Numbered from the stretch's first letter, positions 19,495 through 31,698 are shown. The stretch is DNA of 64,000 bases from Streptomyces pristinaespiralis (GCF_001278075.1 NZ_CP011340.1:2790001-2854000), one strand, 5' to 3'. Notes: generated from the letters alone by a model not told the origin. Numbers and translations: made by a program.

Positions 19495-19802
19495 TCCCGT
19501 CCCTCTCACAGCCGGCGGTGCCTCGCGATGGCTCCCGTTGTCATGCCACCACGACTGAATCCCACCACGCAGCCGTGCACGACAGGCGCACATTTCAACA
19601 GTAGGCGCGGGAGACCCGCACGGGCAGCGCTCTACAGCTCTTGCCCGAATGCGACCCGGCCACCCTTATCCATCTGGTATGCGCTGAACGGGTGACCTGT
19701 AGTGGGCGTTCGACCGGCGCTCCGAGCGTCCGGATCCTGCCCCTCGTGCCGCAGCGATGCGCCTCGCGCGCCCCCGTCGAGCGCCCGTCCGAGCCCCTTT
19801 TG
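19495..19802. other. Intergenic region between rmdB-like gene and ligA stop
   Basis: This stretch of about 308 bases contains no convincing gene. It is the upstream region of the RmdB-like gene (minus strand) and includes a modestly AT-richer segment near 19585-19700. No clear -10/-35 pair, operator palindrome or riboswitch motif was recognised. Confidence 0.5.
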
Positions 19803-22016
<2,214 letters not shown>

Positions 22017-23030
22017 TTACTCAGGGTTGTCCGCGAGGGATCTCGCGGCGCGGACGCAGTGGGCGAGCGCCGCCCGGGCGTACGCGGGCGAGGCGCCCGC
22101 GAGCCCGCACGTCGGAGTGATCACGATCGACTCGGCGAGAGTCCCCGGATTCAGCCCCAGCCTGCGCCACAGCGTCCGTACACCCTTGACGATATCGGCG
22201 CCCACCGACAATCCGTCCGACGCGGCGTCGGTGGAGGGGACGACGCCCGCGAAGAGCTTCGTGCCGGCCTCCACAGCCTCACCGATGGACTCCTCGTCAC
22301 GTTCCGTGAGCAGACCGAAATCGAACGAGATCCCCTGGACGCCGGCGCGGCGCAGCAGCGCGAACGGCACGTCCGGCGCGCAGGAGTGCACGACCACCGG
22401 CCCGTCCGTGGCGGCCATGACGTCGCGCAGCGTGCTCTCGACGACCTGCCGGTCGACGGCACGGTACGTGCGGTACCCGCTGGCCGTCCTGACCTGCCCG
22501 CGCAGCACCGCAGTGAGGGACGGCTCGTCGAGCTGGAGCACCACACGGGCGCCGGGAACACGGCGGCGCACCTCGGCGAGGTGATCACGCAGCCCCTCGG
22601 CGAGGGACGCGGCGAGGTCCCGGCAGGCGCCGGGGTCGCCGAGCGCCGCCTCGCCGCCGCGCCGCTCGAGGGCGGCGGCGAGCGTCCACGGGCCGACGGC
22701 CTGCACCTTCAGCGGGCCCTCGTAGCCCTGGGTGAACTCCTCCAGCGCGTCGAGGTCCTCGCCCATCCAGGAGCGGGCCCTGCGGGTGTCGCGGCCGGGC
22801 CGGTCGCTGATCCGCCAGCCGCTCGGCTCCACATGGGCGTACATCTCCACGAGGAGGCCGACGGTCCGGCCGATCATGTCCGCGCCCGGTCCCCTGGCGG
22901 GCAGTTCCGCCAGGTGCGCGAACTCCTCGAAGGACCCGGTGACCGTCCTCGCCGCCTCGCGTGCGTCGCCGCCGGGCAAGGAGCCCACGCCGGTCGCGGG
23001 GCCCCATCGGAACTCGTTCTTCTCGCTCAC
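22017..23030 (-). CDS. Cobalamin-independent methionine synthase-like protein (C-terminal domain type)
   Basis: The 337-residue protein has the fold and motifs of the MetE catalytic half only. It begins FRWGPATGVGSLPGGDA. Zinc-site residues are visible as VVVHSCAPDVPF and ITPTCGLAGASP. Full MetE is about 750 residues, so this is a single-domain homologue, as in archaeal and many actinobacterial proteins. It may transfer a methyl group from a corrinoid or other donor to homocysteine, but that substrate is not established here. It lies 25 bases after an SDR gene in the same operon as ligA. Confidence 0.8.
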   Translation of the reverse strand: MSEKNEFRWGPATGVGSLPGGDAREAARTVTGSFEEFAHLAELPARGPGADMIGRTVGLLVEMYAHVEPSGWRISDRPGRDTRRARSWMGEDLDALEEFTQGYEGPLKVQAVGPWTLAAALERRGGEAALGDPGACRDLAASLAEGLRDHLAEVRRRVPGARVVLQLDEPSLTAVLRGQVRTASGYRTYRAVDRQVVESTLRDVMAATDGPVVVHSCAPDVPFALLRRAGVQGISFDFGLLTERDEESIGEAVEAGTKLFAGVVPSTDAASDGLSVGADIVKGVRTLWRRLGLNPGTLAESIVITPTCGLAGASPAYARAALAHCVRAARSLADNPE

Positions 23031-23055
23031 CCCGGCAGCGTACGTGTCCCCGCGC

Positions 23056-23754
23056 TCAGCGCCCCGGCCGCACCGTCAGATCGTTGATCTCCGCGTCGCG
23101 CGGCAGGTCCAGGGCGGTCAGGATCGCCGTGGCGACCGATTCGGGGTCGATCCAGCGGGAGGGGTCGTACTCCTTGCCCTCCTGCGAGTGCACCTTGGCC
23201 TGCATGGGGCTCGCGGTACGCCCCGGGTAGACGGAGGTGACCCGTACACCGGCGGCGTGCTCCTCGTGCCGCAGGGAGTCGGCGAGGGCCTTCAGTCCGT
23301 GCTTGGAGGCGGCGTACGCGGCCCACTCGGCGTGGGCGGCGAGGCCGGCGCCGGAGTTGACGAAGACCACATGGCCCTGGGCGGCCCGCAGTTGGGGAAG
23401 GAACAGCCGGGTCAGCTCGGCGGGCGCGATCAGATTCACGTTGAGCTGCTGGCGCCAGGTCTTCGGGCGCAGGTCGCCGACCGGTCCGAGGTCGACGATG
23501 CCGGCGATGTGCAGCAGCGAGTCGACGCTCGACGGCATGGACTGCTGCCCGAGGGCCCAGGAGATCCGGTCGGGGTCCGCGAGGTCGGCGACGAGCGTGC
23601 CGGCTCCCGGGTAGCGCGCTTCGAATTCCTTGGCCCGGCCCGCGTCCCGCGCGACGAGGACGACATCGTCGCCCCGCTCGTGCAGACGACGGGTGACGGC
23701 AGCGCCGATGCCGGATCCGGCGCCGGTGATCAGATGGGTGGTCATGCCCGCCAT
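23056..23754 (-). CDS. Short-chain dehydrogenase/reductase (SDR)
   Basis: This is a 232-residue classical SDR. The nucleotide-binding Gly motif TGAGSGIGAAV is at residues 7-17, and the catalytic Tyr-Lys pair is in AAYAASKHGLKAL (YxxxK). The Ser before it is in VFVNSGAGLA. The likely cofactor is NADP(H), because basic residues (VLVARDAGRAKE) follow the second strand. The substrate is unknown. It lies seven bases after the LOG gene, so the two are probably co-transcribed. Confidence 0.9.
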   Translation of the reverse strand: MAGMTTHLITGAGSGIGAAVTRRLHERGDDVVLVARDAGRAKEFEARYPGAGTLVADLADPDRISWALGQQSMPSSVDSLLHIAGIVDLGPVGDLRPKTWRQQLNVNLIAPAELTRLFLPQLRAAQGHVVFVNSGAGLAAHAEWAAYAASKHGLKALADSLRHEEHAAGVRVTSVYPGRTASPMQAKVHSQEGKEYDPSRWIDPESVATAILTALDLPRDAEINDLTVRPGR

Positions 23755-23761
23755 GCTCGCA

Positions 23762-24301
23762 CTACCGGATGCCGGCGGACTCCTCGAGGTACGCCATGGC
23801 GCCGGCGCCGTCCTCGGCGAAGAACACGAGCTCGGTGAGCGGCAGGGGCAGGAAGCCCTCGTCCTCCATCCGCTGGAACTGCTGCTTGAGTCCGTCGTAG
23901 AACCCCGCGGCGTTGAGCAGGACGACCGGCTTGGTGTGATGGCCGTGCTTCTTCAGCTCCAGGATCTCCGTCGCCTCGTCGAGCGTCCCGGTGCCACCGA
24001 CCATGATCACGACGGCGTCGGACCTGGCGAGCAGCAGCGCCTTGCGCTCCGCGAGGTCCTTGGCGATCACCATCTCGTCGGCGTTCGCCCGCGCCTTGGA
24101 CCGGAGGAACTCGACGGAGACGCCGATCAGCCGCCCGCCGGCCTCCTGCACGCCGTCCGCGACGACCTTCATCAGTCCGCTCTCCGAGCCGCCCCACACC
24201 AGTGTGTGACCGCCCTTGCCGATGAGCTCGGCGAACTCGCGGGCGGGGCGGGTGTAGCGCTCGTCGAGATCGGCGGCGGAGAGGAAGACGCAGATGTTCA
24301 T
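23762..24301 (-). CDS. LOG-family protein (Rossmann-fold phosphoribohydrolase type)
   Basis: The 179-residue protein begins MNICVFLSAADLDERYTRPA. Motifs of the TIGR00730/LOG family are present: GGSESGLMKVVADG and the active-site segment VGGTGTLDEATEILELKK. The usual PGGxGTxxE has Val for Pro here. Characterised members hydrolyse nucleoside 5'-monophosphates, including cytokinin ribotides. The start uses an ATG with GGTGG upstream. It heads the SDR, MetE-like, ligA group and is divergent from an alpha/beta hydrolase gene. Confidence 0.85.
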   Translation of the reverse strand: MNICVFLSAADLDERYTRPAREFAELIGKGGHTLVWGGSESGLMKVVADGVQEAGGRLIGVSVEFLRSKARANADEMVIAKDLAERKALLLARSDAVVIMVGGTGTLDEATEILELKKHGHHTKPVVLLNAAGFYDGLKQQFQRMEDEGFLPLPLTELVFFAEDGAGAMAYLEESAGIR

Positions 24302-24391
24302 GCGACCACCGTAAAGGGGGGCACCGACATCCCTTACGGAATTTTTCCGCCGGAGCGATGAGTTCTCACGAGCGGCCCGGTCAGCTCTCTC

Positions 24392-25192
24392 ATGGACACC
24401 ACCATGAGCGCGGCCGTGATGAAGGCCGAGTCCGCGGACGGCACTCTCATCGCCTACGAACGGCGCGGCGCCGGACCGGCGTTGGTGCTGGTCGGCGGAG
24501 CGCTGTGCACGTCCGCGTCGGACGCGCCGCTGGCCGGGCTGCTCGCCCCGCATTTCAGCGTGTTCACGTACGACCGCCGCGGCCGGGGGGCGAGCGGCGA
24601 CACGGCCCCGTACGCGGTGCGGCGCGAGATCGAGGACCTGGCCGCCGTCATCGGGGCGGCCGGCGGGCGGGCCGCCGTCCACGGCACGTCCTCGGGCGCC
24701 GCGCTCGCGCTGCGCGCCGCCGCGGCCGGCCTGCCGATCACCCAACTGTCGCTCTACGAACCTCCGTTCGATACGGAGCCGGCGGCCGGGCAGGGCAGTA
24801 CCGAGTACGTCGACCGGATGACGGCACTCCTCGCACAGGGGCGGCGGGGCGACGCGCTCGCCGTGTTCATGGCCGCTGTGGGGATGCCCGAGGAAGCCGT
24901 GGCCGGGCTCCGTCCGCTGCCGGTGTGGTCCGACATGGAGGCGCTGGCGCACACCTTGGCGTACGACCACGAGGTGATGGGCGACGGCCTGGTGCCGACG
25001 TCGCTCCTCGCCTCCGTCACCGCCCGTGTGATGGTGGTCGACGGCGGCGCGAGCCCGGTCGGGATGCGCGACGCCGCACGCGCGGTGGCGACGGCCCTCC
25101 CCCGCGGCCGCCACCACACTCTGACGGGCCAGACGCACGAAGTGGCCCCGCACGTCCTGGCGCCGACGCTGATCCGGTTCTTCCACGCGTGA
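24392..25192 (+). CDS. Alpha/beta hydrolase
   Basis: This is a 266-residue alpha/beta-hydrolase fold enzyme. The oxyanion/strand-3 region is LVLVGGALCTS and the nucleophile elbow is HGTSSGAALALRA (G-x-S-x-G). An acidic residue follows in MVVDGGASPVG and the catalytic His in TGQTHEVAPHVL. The fold is clear; the substrate is not. It is followed by a second, distinct alpha/beta hydrolase on the same strand, 110 bases later. Confidence 0.85.
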   Translation: MDTTMSAAVMKAESADGTLIAYERRGAGPALVLVGGALCTSASDAPLAGLLAPHFSVFTYDRRGRGASGDTAPYAVRREIEDLAAVIGAAGGRAAVHGTSSGAALALRAAAAGLPITQLSLYEPPFDTEPAAGQGSTEYVDRMTALLAQGRRGDALAVFMAAVGMPEEAVAGLRPLPVWSDMEALAHTLAYDHEVMGDGLVPTSLLASVTARVMVVDGGASPVGMRDAARAVATALPRGRHHTLTGQTHEVAPHVLAPTLIRFFHA

Positions 25193-25302
25193 GAGGCGTG
25201 AGGGTTCCGCGTCGCACGCGGGCGGACCTGGCCGTAAGTGCCGTGCCATGGCGGCCAGTTCGCGCCGAACCTGCCCTTGATCGCATCTGTAGAGTTCCCG
25301 GC

Positions 25303-26121
25303 ATGAGCCGAGTGACCGTCAACGGTGCAGCGATCCACTACAGCGACCAGGGCCCGGCCGACGGCGTGCCCGTCGTCCTCGTCCACGGGCACCCCTTCAA
25401 CCGCTCCCTCTGGGCGCCCCAGACCGAGGCCCTGACCGCGGCCGGGTACCGCGTGATCACCCCCGACCTGCGGGGTTACGGCGAGAGCGAGGTGGTCCCC
25501 GGCAAGACCCTGCTCTCCGACTTCGCCGACGACATCGCGGGCCTCCTCGACCGTCTCGGTCTCGAGCGCGTCGTGGTCGGCGGTGTCTCCATGGGGGGCC
25601 AGATCGCGATGGAGTTCCAGCGTTCCTACGCGCCGCGCGTGCGGGCGCTGGTCCTGTCGGACACCTCCCCGGTCGCGGAGACGGAGGAGGGCAAGGCCTT
25701 CCGCAACAGCCTCGCCGACCGGCTGCTCGCCGAGGGCATGGACGGGTACGCGGACGAAGTGATCGACAAGATGCTGGCGGCGTACAACGTCACGGCCATG
25801 CCGGACGTCGCGGCGCAGGTGCTGACGATGATGCGCACGACGGCACCCGAGGGCGCGGCGGCTGCCCTCCGCGGCCGCGCGGAGCGGCCGGACTACCGGG
25901 ACACGCTGGCCGCGGTGAAGTCACCGGTGCTGATCGTCGTGGGGACGGACGACGCGTACACCCCTGTCTCCGACGCGGAGGCGATGCGTGACCTGATCCC
26001 GCACGCCACGCTCACGGTGATCGAAGACGCGGGCCACCTCCCGGGGGCCGAACAGCCCGCGCGGTTCAACAAGGCGCTGCTGGCGTTCCTCGACGAGCAG
26101 GTGGTCCAGGGCACTTCCTGA
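25303..26121 (+). CDS. Alpha/beta hydrolase, epoxide-hydrolase/haloperoxidase-like
   Basis: The 272-residue enzyme begins MSRVTVNGAAIHYSDQGP. It contains LVHGHPFNRSLWAPQ (HGxP oxyanion motif), PDLRGYGESE, the nucleophile elbow GGVSMGGQIAMEFQ (S-x-G around Ser), VVGTDDAYTPVSDAE with the acid, and EDAGHLPGAEQP with the His. It belongs to the general hydrolase-1 group that includes non-haem haloperoxidases and esterases. The true substrate is unknown. Confidence 0.88.
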   Translation: MSRVTVNGAAIHYSDQGPADGVPVVLVHGHPFNRSLWAPQTEALTAAGYRVITPDLRGYGESEVVPGKTLLSDFADDIAGLLDRLGLERVVVGGVSMGGQIAMEFQRSYAPRVRALVLSDTSPVAETEEGKAFRNSLADRLLAEGMDGYADEVIDKMLAAYNVTAMPDVAAQVLTMMRTTAPEGAAAALRGRAERPDYRDTLAAVKSPVLIVVGTDDAYTPVSDAEAMRDLIPHATLTVIEDAGHLPGAEQPARFNKALLAFLDEQVVQGTS

Positions 26122-26160
26122 TCCGCCGGGTGCGGCCGGGCGGGACGGGACGACGGCCGG

Positions 26161-26766
26161 GCGACCGCCGTCGCCCGCTGGCGGCGGGGTGCCTGACCGC
26201 CGTCGCTGCGGCGCTGGTTGCCCGACCACGTCACCCGCGGCGGGGCCGCCTGGGCGACCGCCGTCGCCCCCTGCCGAAGGCGCTGACACATCGCCCGCGG
26301 CGGGGATGTCGGACCACGTCGGCCCCGACGCGGCCCCCTCGGCGAACCGCCGTCGCCGACGACGGGGCCCTTGAGCCAGGCCACTACCGGCGGTGCCTAC
26401 CGCCGTCGCCGCGACAGGGACTGCCTGGCGGGGCCGCCTGGGCGACCGCCGTCACCGACGAGAGAGTGTGAGCGAGGGCGTTCCCATCGGCGGCGGGGTG
26501 CCTGACCGCCGTCGCCCGCTGCCGAAGGCGCTGCCCGACACATCGCCCGCGGCGGGGATGTCGGACCACGTCGGCCGCGACGCGGCTCCCTCGGCGAACC
26601 GCCGTCGCCGACGACAGAGTGTGTGAGCGAGGGCGTTCCCGTCGGCGGCGGGGTGCCTGACCGCCGTCGCCGCGACAGGGGCTGCCCGACCACGTCACCC
26701 GCGGCGGAGCCGCCTGGGCGACCGCCGTCGCCGTCCGCGGCGGGACGCCTAGGCGACCGCCGTCGC
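26161..26766. repeat. Mosaic GC-rich repeat block that enters the 3' end of mnmA
   Basis: I count 11 copies of a core close to GACCGCCGTCGC between 26161 and 26766. Larger blocks are also duplicated: about 96 bases at 26267-26362 recur at 26517-26613, and a segment on GAGCGAGGGCGTTCCC recurs near 26470 and 26625. The last copy encodes the final mnmA residues (RATAVA) and its stop. No credible gene is seen between the hydrolase stop and mnmA. Rearrangement or slippage duplication is likely. Confidence 0.75.
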
Positions 26767-27876
26767 CCGCCGGGTCGTCGTCGCGAGTGTCGCCGAGCCG
26801 ACCACCCGCGTGCCGTCGTAGAGGACGACCGCCTGGCCGGGGGCCACGCCGCGGACCGGCTCGGTGAAGGTGACGCGCAGCTCGGAGCCGTCGACCAGCT
26901 CGGCCGTCACCTCCGTCTCGCCGCCGTGGGCGCGCAGCTGGGCGGTGTACGTGCCGGGGCCCTCCGGGGCCGCGCCGCACCAGCGGGGCTTGATCGCGGT
27001 GAGGGCGGTGACGTCGAGGGCCTCGACCGGGCCGACGGTCACCGTGTTGTTCACCGGGGAGATGTCCAGGACGTAGCGCGGCTTGCCGTCGGGCGCGGGG
27101 TGGCCGATGCGCAGGCCCTTGCGCTGCCCGATGGTGAACCCGAAGGCTCCCTCGTGACTGCCGAGCTTCTTGCCCGACTCGTCGACGATGTCGCCCTCCG
27201 CGGTGCCGAGGCGGTCCGCCAGGAAGCCCTGGGTGTCGCCGTCGGCGATGAAGCAGATGTCGTGGCTGTCGGGCTTCTTCGCGACCGCGAGCCCGCGCCG
27301 CTCGGCCTCCGCCCGGATCTCGTCCTTGGTGGTCAGCGTGTCGCCGAGCGGGAACATCGCGTGCGCGAGCTGCCTCTCGTCGAGGACGCCCAGCACGTAC
27401 GACTGGTCCTTGGCCATGTCGCTGGCCCGGTGCAGCTCGCGGCTGCCGTCGTCCTTCAGGACGACGGTGGCGTAGTGGCCGGTGCACACCGCGTCGAAGC
27501 CGAGCGCGAGGGCCTTGTCGAGCAGCGCGGCGAACTTGATCTTCTCGTTGCAGCGCAGGCACGGGTTGGGCGTGCGGCCCGCCTCGTACTCGGCGATGAA
27601 GTCCTCGACCACGTCCTCACGGAAGCGTTCCGCCAGGTCCCACACGTAGAAGGGGATACCGATGACGTCCGCGGCGCGGCGCGCGTCGCGCGAGTCCTCG
27701 ATGGTGCAGCAGCCACGGGCACCCGTGCGGAAGGACTGCGGGTTCGCGGAGAGCGCCAGGTGCACACCGGTCACATCGTGACCGGCCTCTGCCGCGCGGG
27801 CGGCGGCGACGGCGGAGTCCACGCCGCCGGACATGGCGGCGAGGACGCGGAGGGGGCGCTGGGAAGTCTCAGTCAT
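26749..27876 (-). CDS. mnmA: tRNA 2-thiouridylase
   Basis: The 375-residue enzyme adds sulfur to U34 of Lys, Glu and Gln tRNAs. The ATG giving [15 protein letters not shown] is used; the longer frame to 28143 has no family similarity. The PP-loop [13 protein letters not shown] binds ATP. The catalytic Cys residues are in [12 protein letters not shown] and [11 protein letters not shown]. The C-terminal beta domain is normal until the last residues, where the TRRATAVA end is a copy of the adjacent repeat. Sulfur probably comes from the cysteine desulfurase encoded about 3 kb away. Confidence 0.95.
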   Translation of the reverse strand: MTETSQRPLRVLAAMSGGVDSAVAAARAAEAGHDVTGVHLALSANPQSFRTGARGCCTIEDSRDARRAADVIGIPFYVWDLAERFREDVVEDFIAEYEAGRTPNPCLRCNEKIKFAALLDKALALGFDAVCTGHYATVVLKDDGSRELHRASDMAKDQSYVLGVLDERQLAHAMFPLGDTLTTKDEIRAEAERRGLAVAKKPDSHDICFIADGDTQGFLADRLGTAEGDIVDESGKKLGSHEGAFGFTIGQRKGLRIGHPAPDGKPRYVLDISPVNNTVTVGPVEALDVTALTAIKPRWCGAAPEGPGTYTAQLRAHGGETEVTAELVDGSELRVTFTEPVRGVAPGQAVVLYDGTRVVGSATLATTTRRATAVA

Positions 27877-27937
27877 AGCGCTACCAGGGTACGGGTGCCG
27901 GGGAACCGAAAGCTCGCGAGTATGCGTTGTGACCGTC

Positions 27938-28636
27938 ATGGGCAGCGAGAAGAAGCACGACGGCGGCAAAAAGCACAGAGTGAGCCGGCGGGCCGTGCTG
28001 ATCGGCGGCGGGGCGGCGGTCATCGGCGGGGGCGTGCTGGTCGAGGAGGAGCTGCGCCGGCTGTGGCGGGGTATGCCGTGGGTGCGCACTCCGCGCAAGG
28101 AGGGCGAGATCGACCACGCGGGCGCGCAGTGGGTCGCCGCCAACGCCGCGAACTGGCGGCTGGCCGACCGGCCCGACGACTACGAGATCGACCGGGTCGT
28201 CATCCATGTCGTGCAGGGCAGCTATCCCACCGCGCTCAAGGTCTTCCGGGACCCCCTGCACGGCGCGGCGACCCATTACGTGGTGCGCAAGGACGGCCAT
28301 GTGGCGCAGATGATCCGCGAGCTGGATGTCGCGTACCACGCCGGAAACCGCTCGTACAACGAGCGCAGCATCGGCATCGAGCACGAGGGCTTCGTGGACC
28401 GGCCGCAAAACTTCACCGACGCGATGTACCAGGGCTCGGCGAAACTGACCGCGGACATCTGTGTGCGTCACGGCATACCGGTGGACCGGGAGCACATCGT
28501 GGGACATGTCGAGGTCCCGGGGACGGACCACACCGACCCGGGGCCGCACTGGGACTGGCCGAAGTACATGAAGCTGGTCGCGGCGTCGATGCCGGCGGCC
28601 CGGCAGGCGGCTGAGGCGGCGGAGAAGACCGCCTGA
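27938..28636 (+). CDS. Zinc N-acetylmuramoyl-L-alanine amidase (amidase_2), Tat-type signal
   Basis: The 232-residue protein starts [18 protein letters not shown] and has a twin-arginine-like signal ([19 protein letters not shown]). A GTG nine bases upstream is also in frame. The amidase_2/PGRP domain covers about 70-215. Zinc ligands are plausibly His in [10 protein letters not shown] and His/Asp in [16 protein letters not shown]. It should cut the bond between muramic acid and L-Ala of peptidoglycan outside the membrane. It is divergent from mnmA across 61 bases, a compact shared promoter region. Confidence 0.88.
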   Translation: MGSEKKHDGGKKHRVSRRAVLIGGGAAVIGGGVLVEEELRRLWRGMPWVRTPRKEGEIDHAGAQWVAANAANWRLADRPDDYEIDRVVIHVVQGSYPTALKVFRDPLHGAATHYVVRKDGHVAQMIRELDVAYHAGNRSYNERSIGIEHEGFVDRPQNFTDAMYQGSAKLTADICVRHGIPVDREHIVGHVEVPGTDHTDPGPHWDWPKYMKLVAASMPAARQAAEAAEKTA

Positions 28637-28707
28637 GCGACGGCGTCCGAGCGCTCGCGCCGGGACGTCGACCCATGCGTCACCTGCTGCGCGCGACGGC
28701 GCCGGTG

Positions 28708-29541
28708 TCACCTTTTCCGCGCGTCGGCTTCGGTGTCGTTCTCCGACGCCGACACCCCGGCGGTCGGCCGCCGGTGACGGTGGAGCTGCCGGGCCACGAA
28801 CCCCACGATCGCCACGGCGACGACAGGCACCACCTGCCACGGGAGTCCGAGCCACATGGCCGGGAACCCCACGGCGAAACAGGTGCCCAGCATGGTGAAG
28901 AACAGCGCCTTGCCGTACCGGCGCCAGGTGAACGGCTCGACGGCTCGGGGCCTGAGGAGCCGCACCGAGCCGAATCCCAGGGCCAGTGCCGCGACGAGCC
29001 CCAGGAGAGTGCCCAACGCGGCCGTCATCTGGGACTCGTGCCGGGGTTCCTCGGAGGTGCTCTGCCGTACACCGTCCCTTTCGAGCACGACGATGTCGCC
29101 CCGCCACGTGGTGGCCGCGACCTCGTCCCGCGGTCGCAGCACCTGCAGCAGCGGCCCGGGATCACCGAACGACACGGTGACCCCGTTCTCGAAAGGCGCG
29201 CCGTTCAGGGTCGCCCGGAAGCTGGAGCTCTTGGAGCCCCTGTCGACCACCACGCGCTCGACGGTGAACGTACCCGTACGCAGGCAGTCCTCCCACCACG
29301 GAGCGCTCACGCCGGCGGCACACGGCTCGGCCACCGTGTACTGCCGGTACCGCTCGACCTCGGCAGGCAGCCACTGGGTGAAGAGGAGCCAGCAGGCGAT
29401 GGCCGGGAGCAGGCCCGCCGCGATCAGCGCCGCACCCGCCAGCCGTGTCCGTCCCGCTGCTCGCCGGCCGGGCCGGCCGGCACCGCTCGGCGCGGCTGCG
29501 CCAGGTCCGTCGGATGCGTGGGGCCTGTCCGTCGTCGCCAT
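28708..29541 (-). CDS. Membrane protein of unknown function (277 aa)
   Basis: The 277-residue product has a disordered N-terminus, a hydrophobic helix near residues 35-56 (LAGAALIAAGLLPAIACWLL), an extracellular-type loop with Cys (VAEPCAAGV, WWEDCLRTG) and at least two further helices (TAALGTLLGLVAALALGFG; VVPVVAVAIVGFVA). The two Cys could form a disulfide. I do not recognise a family. It converges with the amidase gene and is followed on the minus strand's upstream side by the cysteine desulfurase. Confidence 0.7.
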   Translation of the reverse strand: MATTDRPHASDGPGAAAPSGAGRPGRRAAGRTRLAGAALIAAGLLPAIACWLLFTQWLPAEVERYRQYTVAEPCAAGVSAPWWEDCLRTGTFTVERVVVDRGSKSSSFRATLNGAPFENGVTVSFGDPGPLLQVLRPRDEVAATTWRGDIVVLERDGVRQSTSEEPRHESQMTAALGTLLGLVAALALGFGSVRLLRPRAVEPFTWRRYGKALFFTMLGTCFAVGFPAMWLGLPWQVVPVVAVAIVGFVARQLHRHRRPTAGVSASENDTEADARKR

Positions 29542-29753
29542 GTGATGCCTGCCCTTCCACGCCCGCCCCGGCCGAAGGCCCGCGCCACCGCGAGGAGGGA
29601 TCCGGGCCCGCCGCCACACCTTCTCCCGGCACGGCGCGGGCGGACAACGAGGGCGGCAGGCAGCAGGAGCGCGCGCTCCACTTCCGTGTTCCGGCAACCT
29701 CGCCGCCGGCTCGGCAGGGGTCCCGCGAGGGGCTGGCGTCCGAACGAGAGGCC

Positions 29754-30917
29754 CTAGGTCAGGCCCGCCGTACGCGCCCGCTGGACCGCCGGGCCGATGG
29801 CCTGGGCGACCGCTTCCACGTCGGCCTTCGTCGAGGTGTGGCCGAGGCTGAAGCGCAGGGTGCCGCGGGCGAGGTCGGGGTCGGTGCCGGTGGCGAGCAG
29901 GACGTGGCTGGGCTGGGCGACGCCGGCGGTGCAGGCGGAGCCGGTGGAGCATTCGATGCCCTGGGCGTCGAGCAGCAGGAGCAGCGAGTCGCCCTCGCAT
30001 CCGGGGAAGGTGAAGTGCGCGTTGGCGGGGAGCCGGTCGTCCGGGTCACCGCCGAGGACGGCGTCGGGGACGGCGGCCCGCACGGCGCGCACGAGGTCGT
30101 CGCGCAGGGAGCCGACGTCGCGGGCGAAGTCCTCGCGGCGCTCGGCGGCCAGCCGGCCGGCCACCGCGAAGGCGGCTATGGCCGGGGCGTCCAGCGTGCC
30201 GGAGCGTACGTGGCGTTCCTGGCCGCCGCCGTGCAGGACGGGGACGGGGCTGTACTCACGGCCGAGCAGCAACGCGCCGATGCCGTACGGACCGCCGATC
30301 TTGTGACCGGAGACCGTCATCGCGGCGAGCCCCGACGCGGCGAAGTCGACGTCGAGCTGGCCGAACGCCTGGACCGCGTCCGCGTGCAGCGGTACGTCGA
30401 ACTCCTTGGCCACGGCGGCGAGTTCGACGACCGGCATGACGGTGCCGATCTCGTTGTTGGCCCACATGACGGTGGCGAGGGCCACGTCGTCCGGGTTCCG
30501 TCCGACGGCCTCGCGCAACGCCTCGGGGTGGACCCTGCCGTAGGAGTCGACGGGAAGGTACTCGACGGTCGCGCCCTCGTGCTCGGCGAGCCAGTCGACC
30601 GCGTCGAGCACGGCGTGGTGCTCGACCGGGCTGGCCAGTACGCGGGTGCGGGCCGGGTCGGCGTCGCGGCGTGCCCAGTACAGGCCCTTGACGGCGAGGT
30701 TGTCGGCTTCGGTACCGCCCGAGGTGAAGACGACTTCGCTGGGCCGGGCGCCGAGTGCCTCCGCGAGCGTCTCGCGGGCCTCCTCGACGGTACGGCGGGC
30801 CCGTCGCCCGGCCGCGTGGAGTGCGGAGGCGTTGCCGGTGACGGAGAGCTGGGCGGTCATCGCCTCGACGGCCTCCGGCAGCATCGGAGTGGTCGCGGCG
30901 TGGTCGAGGTAAGCCAT
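29754..30917 (-). CDS. Cysteine desulfurase (IscS/NifS class)
   Basis: The 387-residue PLP enzyme starts [19 protein letters not shown]. The PLP-binding Lys is in [15 protein letters not shown], and the substrate-binding His in [12 protein letters not shown]. The active-site Cys lies in the flexible loop [17 protein letters not shown]. It converts cysteine to alanine and an enzyme persulfide. In many Streptomyces such a gene is close to mnmA, and that pairing suggests it is the sulfur donor for tRNA thiolation here (inference). A separate role in Fe-S assembly cannot be excluded. Confidence 0.92.
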   Translation of the reverse strand: MAYLDHAATTPMLPEAVEAMTAQLSVTGNASALHAAGRRARRTVEEARETLAEALGARPSEVVFTSGGTEADNLAVKGLYWARRDADPARTRVLASPVEHHAVLDAVDWLAEHEGATVEYLPVDSYGRVHPEALREAVGRNPDDVALATVMWANNEIGTVMPVVELAAVAKEFDVPLHADAVQAFGQLDVDFAASGLAAMTVSGHKIGGPYGIGALLLGREYSPVPVLHGGGQERHVRSGTLDAPAIAAFAVAGRLAAERREDFARDVGSLRDDLVRAVRAAVPDAVLGGDPDDRLPANAHFTFPGCEGDSLLLLLDAQGIECSTGSACTAGVAQPSHVLLATGTDPDLARGTLRFSLGHTSTKADVEAVAQAIGPAVQRARTAGLT

Positions 30918-31050
30918 GGTGGCCTCGATTCTACGAGGCTCACCGGGGGGCGCGGACGCGGCGCAGGGGTGCACGGACCTCGGGCCTGCGCTCCGGGCGG
31001 GGCGGTGGGGGGCCGGGAGCGGCTCCGTCCCGGCCGGGACCTTCGGCGGG

Positions 31051-31446
31051 TCAGCCGCCGAAGCCCCAGACGACGGTGCCGTCGACGGTCACGAGCACGG
31101 CGAGCACCACGAGGTCGGCGATGCCGAGGGCGAGGCCGAGCAGGGCGCGGCCGCGGCGTGCGGTGCCGCGCCGGAGGGCGAGGGCCGCGAGCACGACGGC
31201 GGCGGGGCCGAGCACGATGTTCATGACGAGCAGCCCGACGAGGCCGAGCACGAAGGCCGCGACGGCCATGCCGTCGGCGTCCTTGCGCCGCTCCACCGCG
31301 GGGTCGTCCGCCGGGCCGTTCGTGGGGCCGTTCTTCGGGCCGTTCGTGGGCGCCGGCGCCTCTGCGCGGTCTTCGGTGCCGAGGGCGGCGGCAGGGCGGC
31401 GGTCACCGCCGCGGTGCCGGGGACGTACGAGTTCGGCGAGTTGCAT
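31051..31446 (-). CDS. Small membrane protein with DUF4190-like domain
   Basis: The 131-residue product begins [20 protein letters not shown] with AAGGAGAG upstream. A disordered N-terminal part repeats NGP ([15 protein letters not shown]). Two hydrophobic helices follow ([18 protein letters not shown] and [19 protein letters not shown]), separated by a basic turn ([10 protein letters not shown]), the usual DUF4190 layout. Function unknown. It lies 44 bases downstream of a 53-residue membrane peptide gene and probably forms one transcript with it. Confidence 0.75.
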   Translation of the reverse strand: MQLAELVRPRHRGGDRRPAAALGTEDRAEAPAPTNGPKNGPTNGPADDPAVERRKDADGMAVAAFVLGLVGLLVMNIVLGPAAVVLAALALRRGTARRGRALLGLALGIADLVVLAVLVTVDGTVVWGFGG

Positions 31447-31490
31447 GACGTCTCTCCTTCCGGTTCCGGTACGAGGACTGTGCGGGCGGT

Positions 31491-31652
31491 TCAGTCGCGG
31501 CGGGCCCGGCCGCGCTCGCGCACGGCGAAGACGAGCAGCCAGCAGCCGATGACGGAGGCCGCCACCAGCGAGACGGACGCGGGGAGTTGGACCACGGCGC
31601 CCAGCATGATTCCCAGCAGAAGAAGTGCTGCTACAAGGGCGATCATCGTCAT
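31491..31652 (-). CDS. Small membrane peptide (53 aa)
   Basis: The 53-codon frame starts at ATG with GAAAGG directly upstream and reads MTMIALVAALLLLGIMLGA, then a second hydrophobic stretch (SLVAASVIGCWLLVFAV) and a basic end (RERGRARRD). This is a two-helix hairpin protein. Length and codon use support it as real although short. It is divergent from a TetR regulator, with a palindrome between them. Function unknown. Confidence 0.65.
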   Translation of the reverse strand: MTMIALVAALLLLGIMLGAVVQLPASVSLVAASVIGCWLLVFAVRERGRARRD

Positions 31653-31670
31653 CCTTTCGGCGACTTCTCG

Positions 31671-31698
31671 GTGAACACTTGTGAGTACGACTGTTCAC
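31671..31698. promoter_or_regulatory. Inverted repeat between TetR gene and small membrane gene, candidate operator
   Basis: GTGAACA (31671-31677) and TGTTCAC (31692-31698) form perfect seven-base arms with a 14-base spacer. The spacing and location upstream of a divergent TetR gene fit a TetR operator. Regulation of both flanking genes is an inference. Confidence 0.55.

Noticed and set aside
26384..27562. Extended minus-strand frame through the repeat block and mnmA
   Set aside because: It follows repeat composition in another register and has no family motif.
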